Translations under genes and position numbers: made by a program | NCBI GenBank assembly: GCA_937884735.1 | Contig: CAKZYI010000094.1 | Location: 1 to 5,236, forward strand | Reading direction: 5' to 3' | From: an uncultured Pleurocapsa sp. | Lineage (GTDB): Bacteria; Cyanobacteriota; Cyanobacteriia; Cyanobacteriales; Xenococcaceae | Length of the DNA stretch: 5,236 nt | In this document: piece by piece, positions 1 to 4,125 of the stretch | How the letters are laid out: every line of letters starts with the position of its first letter | How positions within the stretch are numbered: position 1 is the first letter of the stretch | Notes under the pieces: generated by a model | Told to the model about the DNA's origin: nothing | Seen by the model: the letters and a program-made list of their open reading frames with translations, nothing else | Databases searched by the model: none

Positions 1-43
1 TATGGCATTTTCTAACCGTTATACTCTTTTGTGAAGATACCAA

Positions 44-541
44 ATGGGTTCTATAGACTTTAAAAAGACTCTCTCAGAAGATGAGAGCGAGAATTTTTTG
101 AGGTTTGTGAAAGAAGCGATCAAAAATTTTAGAGAGCCGATACATGATTTAGAAGCTTGGATAGCCAGTAAAACCAAAGCTGGTCAAAATCGCTGGTCAG
201 TTTATTATCAGAAGTACCAAGAAGAAAATAAAGTTTCCAAACCCGACTCTGATTCAAGTTCAGTTAAAAGTAATGCAAGAAGAAAGGCGATCGCCAACTA
301 TCAGAAACAGTTAAACAAAGAAAAAACGGTTCATAGAAGAACTGAGAATAGAATATCTACATCAGAATTCAATCGACTACTAAATAATTCTGACAACCTA
401 ATAAAAAGAATCGATAAACTAGAAAGTCAATCAAAACCCATAGCTAAACCGTTAGGCAAATATGTTTCTGAAAGCTGCGAGAATTTACGGAACTTAAGAA
501 CGACTAGCCTCTTTTCTAACGAATCAATTCAAGGGGTATAG
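44..541 (+). CDS. Hypothetical charged helical protein coupled to dnaB
   Basis: I do not recognise this 165-residue protein. It has no signal peptide or membrane segment, so it is probably cytoplasmic. Residues about 10-60 look like a compact helical region that includes the phrase AGQNRWSVYYQKY. Residues 65-135 are rich in Lys, Arg, Asn, Ser and Glu and look like an extended or coiled-coil stretch, and the tail is Ser/Asn-rich. The ATG at 44 is the first start in this frame after a TGA at 32-34, with only a weak GAAG-like ribosome site before it. The gene contains a HIP1 octamer. Its stop codon is one base from the dnaB start and its last codons carry the dnaB ribosome site, so the two are very likely co-translated. 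That context suggests a role with the helicase, for example loading or replication of the element, but no motif proves this. Confidence 0.75.
   Translation: MGSIDFKKTLSEDESENFLRFVKEAIKNFREPIHDLEAWIASKTKAGQNRWSVYYQKYQEENKVSKPDSDSSSVKSNARRKAIANYQKQLNKEKTVHRRTENRISTSEFNRLLNNSDNLIKRIDKLESQSKPIAKPLGKYVSESCENLRNLRTTSLFSNESIQGV
287..294. repeat. HIP1 octamer GCGATCGC (one of four)
   Basis: The palindrome GCGATCGC occurs here and again at 1327-1334, 2676-2683 and 4428-4435. All four copies are inside coding sequence. This octamer is hugely over-represented in many cyanobacterial genomes, so its density here is the main composition evidence for a cyanobacterial host. Confidence 0.9.
531..536 (+). promoter_or_regulatory. 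Ribosome binding site of dnaB
   Basis: AAGGGG lies six bases before the GTG at 543 and inside the last codons of the upstream gene. It supports GTG as the dnaB start and coupled translation of the two genes. Confidence 0.6.
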
Positions 542-542
542 C

Positions 543-857
543 GTGAAAGAAGCAAATTTACCTCCAGCTAATATCGAAGCCGAAGAAGCTATTTTAGGCG
601 GAATCTTGTTCGATCCCAAAGCAATTTCTCAGGTTGAAGCCTCTCTAATTCCTTCTGCCTTTTATGTTTCGGCTCATCAAGAAATATATCAGACTGCTTT
701 AAAGCTTTATCATCAGAGCAATCCAACCGATTTTATGGCTGTTAGTACCTATCTGGCAGATAGAGACAGATTAGACAACGTAGGCGGAACAGCTAAATTA
801 GCTCAACTTCTAAACCGTACTAATTCAGCAGTAAACATTGATCGCTATGTTGACTAG
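543..857 (+). CDS. dnaB: DnaB N-terminal head-domain fragment
   Basis: This open segment encodes 104 residues matching the globular N-terminal domain of DnaB, the part that forms the collar of the hexamer and touches primase. Visible family marks are PPANIEAEEAILGGILFDP (residues 7-25), the FYVSAHQEIYQ segment (41-51), and AKLAQLLNRTNSAVNIDRY near the end. It stops just where the helical hairpin that follows the head would begin. If translated alone it would be a head domain without motor or linker. Whether it is stable or active is unknown. Confidence 0.7.
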   Translation: MKEANLPPANIEAEEAILGGILFDPKAISQVEASLIPSAFYVSAHQEIYQTALKLYHQSNPTDFMAVSTYLADRDRLDNVGGTAKLAQLLNRTNSAVNIDRYVD

Positions 858-1898
858 GTGATGGATAAATTTCATCGTCGCAGAATAATTGAAGTCGGTC
901 ATAAAATAGTCGATCTTGGCTATGATTCTACTCTCGAACTAGAGAAACTTTTAAATGATTCTGAGCAAGAAATATTCAGCGTCACCCAGCAGAGGATAAG
1001 ATCTGATACAGACCAAAATAGCGAGATTGCCATGTCTGCTTTTAATCAGCTTGACGAAAATAATCCAATTTATCCTACTGGAATTGAAGAACTCGATAAA
1101 TTAATGATGGGATTTGAGCCAGGAACTCTGACTCTTTTGGCTGCTAGACCATCGATGGGCAAGAGTGCGATTTCCCTTTATCTCGGCTTGCAACAGATGA
1201 TTCAACACAAGTTGCCTGTAGTAATCTTTTCTTTGGAGAAGACTAAGCATAAGATGGAGTATAGGCTTTGGAGTTTGATGAGTCGTATGGATTGCTATCA
1301 GCATTTGGGTTTGACGACCATTAATGGCGATCGCATTCGTCAACATCGAGCGGGATTATCTTCTCTAAACGAGCAAGAAATGGAAAGCATCGCAAAGATT
1401 GTAGAGGTTGCTGTAAATTTGCCTCTTTACATGAATGATAATCGGGGAATTAATGTAGCAGGTATTGCTTCTGAGGCTCGTCAGGTCAAAGCGAGAGAGG
1501 GCAAACTAGGCTTGGTAATCGTCGATTATCTACAAATGATGGCATCAGATAATGGTGGCAATCGCAGTTATGAATTGGGTGATGTTGGGAGAGGTTTATA
1601 TCAACTAGCAGGAGAATTGGAAGTACCAGTTTTAGCTCTATCTCAAGTTAGCAGAGGAGTGGAGGGGCGACAAAATAAACGCCCAATGATGTCGGATCTT
1701 TCTCAGTCGGGGATTTTAGAGATGGTGGCAGATAATATTATCTTTGCTTATCGAGATGAATATTACGATCCTGCTACTTCTCAACCTGGAATTTTAAAGT
1801 TGATTTTGGCAAAAGCAAGGCATGGAGATACAGGAACGGGAGAGGTTTTGTTTGATAAGTCTTCTGGTATGATTCGTTCTCTTAAAGAGTTTGCTTAG
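858..1898 (+). CDS. dnaB: DnaB linker and RecA-type helicase core fragment
   Basis: This segment holds up to 346 residues, with GTG 858 or ATG 861 directly after the TAG and no clear ribosome site, so expression would need reinitiation. Residues 3-45 match the helical hairpin and linker (FHRRRIIEVGHKIVDLGYD). The RecA-like motor follows: Walker A ARPSMGKSA at 96-104, H1a SLEKTK at 125-130, Walker B VIVDYLQ at 220-226, H3 ALSQVSRG at 260-267, and the KAR pair at 319-321, which aligns with the beta-hairpin Lys and arginine finger of the family. Deviations from the usual pattern are SLEKTK for SLEMSK, SDLSQSG for SDLRESG, and EMVAD for EQDAD. These suggest a diverged accessory lineage. The ATPase residues themselves look intact. 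Confidence 0.75.
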   Translation: MMDKFHRRRIIEVGHKIVDLGYDSTLELEKLLNDSEQEIFSVTQQRIRSDTDQNSEIAMSAFNQLDENNPIYPTGIEELDKLMMGFEPGTLTLLAARPSMGKSAISLYLGLQQMIQHKLPVVIFSLEKTKHKMEYRLWSLMSRMDCYQHLGLTTINGDRIRQHRAGLSSLNEQEMESIAKIVEVAVNLPLYMNDNRGINVAGIASEARQVKAREGKLGLVIVDYLQMMASDNGGNRSYELGDVGRGLYQLAGELEVPVLALSQVSRGVEGRQNKRPMMSDLSQSGILEMVADNIIFAYRDEYYDPATSQPGILKLILAKARHGDTGTGEVLFDKSSGMIRSLKEFA

Positions 1899-1933
1899 AA
1901 TCTTCCATAAAGCATTTCTAATTAGCGAAATCA

Positions 1934-1960
1934 TTTGAGGGGAATATTTTTTCCCTCAAA
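1934..1960. terminator. Hairpin between convergent dnaB and vapC
   Basis: TTTGAGGGGAA at 1934-1944 pairs with TTTCCCTCAAA at 1950-1960 as an 11-base-pair stem with one G-U pair and a 5-base loop. It sits between two convergent genes, so it may end transcription in both directions. No good U-run follows the stem on either strand, which lowers confidence for a factor-independent terminator. The TGA stop of vapC (1956-1958 on the + strand) lies inside the stem. Confidence 0.5.
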
Positions 1961-2423
1961 ATTCGATTTCCTGCCACTCTTTCGCTTCACCAAAGCGACT
2001 TAAATGCTTAACATTAGTGGTGGCAATAACGATATATCTGCCTGGATATTCTTGCTCTAGCAGTTTATATTGGGCGCAGATGATTATGTCAGCATCAAGG
2101 CTCTTATTATCTGCGGTAGGTACTCCTTTTATGCGCGCTTCCGCCCACAGGCTAGCAGCATTTCTCATTACTTCGTTATCTATAGGCAAAAAAGTTATTA
2201 ACTCTTGAAGTTCGTCTAAACTATTGACGCTATTTATATTAGGCTTTCTCAAGGATTCTAAAATCAGGCTTCTTCTGACTTCATAATCACAAATATCTGA
2301 AGTTAGTACTGATACGCCTCTGGATAACAAACCTAAAAGCCATTGTTCGCAATCGGCAGCGTCACCTTTTTTGTTGGGATTAGCAAGCAATCCTAAAATG
2401 CCAGTATCAATAAAAACAATCAT
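1956..2423 (-). CDS. vapC: VapC-type PIN-domain ribonuclease toxin
   Basis: This 155-residue protein has the size and residue pattern of a VapC toxin, a metal-dependent endoribonuclease that blocks translation by cutting RNA. The acidic site is visible: Asp6 in the opening IVFIDTGIL, Glu48 in CDYEVRR, and Asp110 and Asp112 in SLDADIIICAQ. A late ATTNVKHLSRF (134-144) gives the polar residue typical of the last PIN strand. The ATG overlaps the antitoxin stop by four bases (ATGA) with no ribosome site of its own, so synthesis should be coupled to the antitoxin. The frame is complete, with no missing active-site residue, so the toxin is probably functional. The RNA target cannot be told from sequence. 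Confidence 0.88.
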   Translation of the reverse strand: MIVFIDTGILGLLANPNKKGDAADCEQWLLGLLSRGVSVLTSDICDYEVRRSLILESLRKPNINSVNSLDELQELITFLPIDNEVMRNAASLWAEARIKGVPTADNKSLDADIIICAQYKLLEQEYPGRYIVIATTNVKHLSRFGEAKEWQEIEF

Positions 2424-2806
2424 TGTGGAAAATATAATTTTCGTTCGGAAATTCTTTGCTCGTTAACCGTCTTTTGAAAATTAGTTAAAAATTTCGCTCT
2501 TTCGCTAGATTCCTCCTCACTCATGAGTTTATTTCTGGCGATTCTTTGTTTGAGTAACTCGATTGCTGGTTGGTTTTTACGTAGTTGTTCTTCTCTATCC
2601 CATGTATCATTGCCGTTTTGCTGTGACTTTACTTTTAAATGTTTTTTGATCGATATTGCTTCTTGAGAATCTAGAGCGATCGCTTTATCGCAGCCTTCTA
2701 AAATCAAATGATATTGGCGATCTGCTGCCTTTTCGTTGGGTACTAAAGCAACAAATCGATTTAGATCGATAATTTTACCACCTGATAATTCTATAGTCTT
2801 ATTCAT
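2420..2806 (-). CDS. Antitoxin-like partner of the PIN toxin
   Basis: This 128-residue protein sits directly before vapC in the same direction and overlaps it by four bases, the usual antitoxin position. It appears to have two parts. Residues 1-58 look beta-rich (IIDLNRFVALVPNE, QYHLILEGC). After a polar linker with QQNGNDTWDREEQL, residues 78-128 look helical and end in ERKLYFPQ; similar RKLF-type endings are common in small cyanobacterial antitoxins. By analogy with known families the C-terminal part would bind the toxin and the N-terminal part might bind operator DNA, but I recognise no standard AbrB, RHH or Phd fold. ATG 2806 is preferred over TTG 2812 because AGGAGAG lies seven bases before it. 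It is longer than a typical VapB of about 70-90 residues. Confidence 0.7.
   Translation of the reverse strand: MNKTIELSGGKIIDLNRFVALVPNEKAADRQYHLILEGCDKAIALDSQEAISIKKHLKVKSQQNGNDTWDREEQLRKNQPAIELLKQRIARNKLMSEEESSERAKFLTNFQKTVNEQRISERKLYFPQ
2676..2683. repeat. HIP1 octamer GCGATCGC
   Basis: This HIP1 copy lies inside the antitoxin gene, showing that the toxin-antitoxin module shares the cyanobacterial word signature with the rest of the window. Confidence 0.85.
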
Positions 2807-2813
2807 AATCAAG

Positions 2814-2820
2814 CTCTCCT
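2814..2820 (-). promoter_or_regulatory. Ribosome binding site of the antitoxin gene
   Basis: On the - strand AGGAGAG is followed by seven bases and then ATG 2806. It is the best ribosome site in the window and decides the start in favour of ATG over the TTG at 2812. A strong site here but none for vapC fits the usual excess of antitoxin over toxin. Confidence 0.75.
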
Positions 2821-2839
2821 TGTTTTAAGTTTAAATATA

Positions 2840-2851
2840 TTAATCGATTAA
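2840..2851. promoter_or_regulatory. AT-rich 12-base palindrome before the antitoxin gene
   Basis: TTAATCGATTAA is a perfect palindrome overlapping the end of the 60-residue gene and lying 34 bases before the antitoxin start. On the - strand TATATT (2839-2834) follows directly and could serve as a -10 box, though I see no matching -35. It could be an operator for antitoxin autoregulation. In AT-rich DNA such a palindrome can also arise by chance. Confidence 0.25.
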
Positions 2852-3030
2852 ATAACTAGTGGTTTGCCATTAGCTCTGTCTTTAGCCACTGTTTCCTTGG
2901 AAAAGAATTCTTCACAGTAATAACCAGACTCATCAATAATTTTGGCATCTTTGAGCAGTTGTATTTTTTCCTTGCGAGTCATTTGAGATGTTGACTCTTT
3001 AACTTTTTTAGTGAGTTCTCGAATATCCAC
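2848..3030 (-). CDS. Small hypothetical protein heading the toxin-antitoxin cluster
   Basis: This is a 60-residue soluble protein that I cannot assign. It is charged, with a helical first half (TKKVKESTSQMTRKEKIQLL) and a second half with DESGYYCEEFFSKETVAKDR ending in GKPLVI. The start is GTG 3030, since a TGA codon precedes it in frame; an internal ATG at residue 17 is the alternative. The ribosome site is weak. It lies 41 bases before the antitoxin ATG in the same direction and probably shares its transcript. It could be a third component of the toxin-antitoxin module, a second antitoxin left from another pair, or an unrelated small regulator. The regular codon usage and defined stop favour a real gene. 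Confidence 0.6.
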   Translation of the reverse strand: MDIRELTKKVKESTSQMTRKEKIQLLKDAKIIDESGYYCEEFFSKETVAKDRANGKPLVI

Positions 3031-3132
3031 AGCTCAAGTACTTCATATATTTAGATTTCTATTCTATCATCACGGTTTTTTACCATAAAAATTGAAATAC
3101 AATCGAGAAAAGAAGCTGCTTAAGTCAAATCC
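3031..3132. promoter_or_regulatory. Divergent intergenic region between fic and the toxin-antitoxin cluster
   Basis: This 102-base gap lies between genes that point away from each other, so promoters for both must be here or nearby. On the - strand TAGAAT at 3066-3061 is a fair -10 box with a weak TTTATG 17 bases upstream. On the + strand TACAAT at 3098-3103 could be a -10 for fic but lacks a clear -35. No strong operator repeat was seen. Confidence 0.3.
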
Positions 3133-3651
3133 ATGACATTGAAAAATTTTCAAAATGAGTTTTATAAAAGTTCCAGTAGCTATAGTGAGGAGCAACTATA
3201 CGATGAATTTTTGGCAAGACTAATTAGCTTACATATACATCAAAGAGAATTTAATATAGATTGTCTAATTGAGCGTTATTTTTCTATGAGCAGCTTGTCT
3301 AAATTTGAACAACTAGATCGACTTAAAGGATGGTTAGATAGCTTTCGACCTCTTTCGCCCGTTATTGTAGAGGAACTGAAAAAACTTTATGACGTTCAAT
3401 TTACCTATAATTCCAATGCCATTGAAGGCAATACTTTAACTCAAAGTGAAACTGAATTAGTTTTATCCAAAGGTATTACTGTCGGTGGAAAAACTTTAAT
3501 CGAACACCTAGAAGTAATTGGACATAAGGACGCGATTGACTATGTAGAATCTTTATCTCAGCAAAAACAAGCTTTAGGAGAATGGGAAATTAAGCAAATT
3601 CATAATTTAATTTTGCGAAAAATCGCTCCTGAAGAAGCAGGAAGGTATTGA
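3133..3651 (+). CDS. Fic N-terminal fragment with inhibitory helix
   Basis: This open segment encodes 172 residues. Residues 61-172 match the N-terminal half of class II Fic proteins, including LDSFRPLSPVIVEEL and the autoinhibitory motif SNAIEGN (94-100), whose Glu98 normally blocks the gamma-phosphate site. The segment ITVGGKTLIEHLEVIGHKDAI (114-134) is also typical. Residues 1-55 are an extension I do not recognise. ATG 3286 (residue 52) would give a protein starting where relatives often start, so the true start is uncertain; neither start has a good ribosome site. Translated alone, it has no catalytic motif and cannot be an active AMP transferase. Confidence 0.65.
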   Translation: MTLKNFQNEFYKSSSSYSEEQLYDEFLARLISLHIHQREFNIDCLIERYFSMSSLSKFEQLDRLKGWLDSFRPLSPVIVEELKKLYDVQFTYNSNAIEGNTLTQSETELVLSKGITVGGKTLIEHLEVIGHKDAIDYVESLSQQKQALGEWEIKQIHNLILRKIAPEEAGRY

Positions 3652-3717
3652 CAGCTAGATGTCAAAGCAGCAGGAACAAATTATTTATATCCAGCTCATT
3701 ACCTTGTATCTCAATTG

Positions 3718-4104
3718 ATGCAAGATTTTATTGACTGGCTCAACTCAGATACAGTGAAGAATCTACATCCTGTGGAATATGCTACTGTTGCTCATTACCG
3801 TTTTGTTTCTATTCATCCTTTCCGTGATGGTAATGAAAGAACGGGAAGATTATTAATGAACTTGCTGTTATTACGTGGGGGATATCCGATTGTAATTATT
3901 TCCAATCAGCAGCGGAATGATTATATAAACGCCATAGCTTACGGACAAAGTAATAGTGATGATGTCATTAAACTTATAGATTTGGTTGCTGATGCAGCCA
4001 AAAGCTCTTTAATTGAAACACTAAGATTAGTGGTCACTGCTGCTGAAAATCGTGGTAAAGGAAAACCTTTTTATCAAGAAATGATGACTGCTTTAGATAA
4101 TTAG
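3718..4104 (+). CDS. Fic C-terminal catalytic fragment
   Basis: Downstream of the TGA the frame stays open for 150 codons to TAG 4102-4104. The first usable starts are TTG 3715 and ATG 3718, neither with a ribosome site, giving about 128 residues. The fragment holds the Fic motif HPFRDGNERTGR with the catalytic His at codon 3814-3816, preceded by AHYRFVSI, and the following LLMNLLLLRGGYPIVII helix-strand. It lacks the inhibitory helix and the flap region that guides target proteins. Independent expression is doubtful, and stability of such a fragment is unlikely though not excluded. Confidence 0.5.
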   Translation: MQDFIDWLNSDTVKNLHPVEYATVAHYRFVSIHPFRDGNERTGRLLMNLLLLRGGYPIVIISNQQRNDYINAIAYGQSNSDDVIKLIDLVADAAKSSLIETLRLVVTAAENRGKGKPFYQEMMTALDN

Positions 4105-4125
4105 GGTATAAAAAACGAAAGGACA

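Larger units (their letters stand above)
543..1898 (+). pseudogene. dnaB: Replicative DNA helicase DnaB, interrupted by in-frame TAG
   Basis: DnaB is the hexameric ATP-driven helicase that unwinds DNA at the replication fork and recruits primase. The frame from GTG 543 to TAG 1896-1898 is 451 sense-or-stop codons, the normal family length, and reads as DnaB from end to end. It begins LPPANIEAEEAILGG, a classic DnaB N-terminus. Codon 105 (855-857) is TAG, between YVD and VMDKFHRRR, where family members carry a sense codon, commonly Leu; TTG to TAG is a one-base change. No other stop or frameshift is present and the motor motifs are kept, so the lesion looks recent. This is probably an element-borne paralogue, with the host relying on a chromosomal dnaB. 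Possible outcomes are a dead gene, low-level readthrough, or two polypeptides through restart at GTG/ATG 858-863. A sequencing error cannot be excluded. Confidence 0.85.
3133..4104 (+). pseudogene. fic: Class II Fic protein, interrupted by in-frame TGA
   Basis: Fic enzymes move AMP or a related group from a nucleotide to a target protein. This frame would give about 323 residues, a normal length, if the TGA at 3649-3651 (codon 173) were sense. The interruption falls in EEAGRY-stop-QLDVKAAG, where the family pattern AGRYRQLDV calls for Arg; CGA or AGA to TGA is a single change. The inhibitory motif SNAIEGN is at residues 94-100 and the catalytic motif HPFRDGNERTGR at 228-239, so the two essential elements lie on opposite sides of the stop. 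The catalytic motif also carries Glu235 where Gly or Lys is usual. The rest of the frame is undamaged, which points to a recent lesion. The gene converges on the integrase with 21 bases between them and is divergent from the toxin-antitoxin cluster. Confidence 0.85.

Noticed and set aside
1..56. Short open frames at 2-34 and 3-56 that might be the tail of an upstream gene.
   Set aside because: They are too short to judge; neither shows a recognisable C-terminus.
855..857. Genetic code reassignment explaining the stops.
   Set aside because: UAG and UGA both serve as proper gene ends in this window (541, 1898 and 4104 for UAG; 1956-1958 on the - strand for UGA).
1101..1346. Antisense open frame inside dnaB, and similar ones at 2017-2208 (+) in vapC and 4415-4618 (+) in the integrase.
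   Set aside because: Each lies wholly within a confidently assigned gene, and its translation has no domain-like pattern.
1636..1740. Possible DnaB intein, since cyanobacterial DnaB often carries one near the RESG motif.
   Set aside because: The segment from ALSQVSRG through SDLSQSGILEMVAD is continuous, and the total length is that of an intein-free DnaB.
3649..3651. UGA read as selenocysteine in Fic.
   Set aside because: The family residue here is Arg, not Cys; no selenocysteine insertion hairpin was seen, and cyanobacteria are not known for this pathway.
3649..3657. UGA followed by CAGCTA resembles the CARYYA readthrough context known from plant viruses.
   Set aside because: CAG CTA encodes the Gln-Leu expected in the family, so the match is explained by coding, and that motif is documented for eukaryotic ribosomes.
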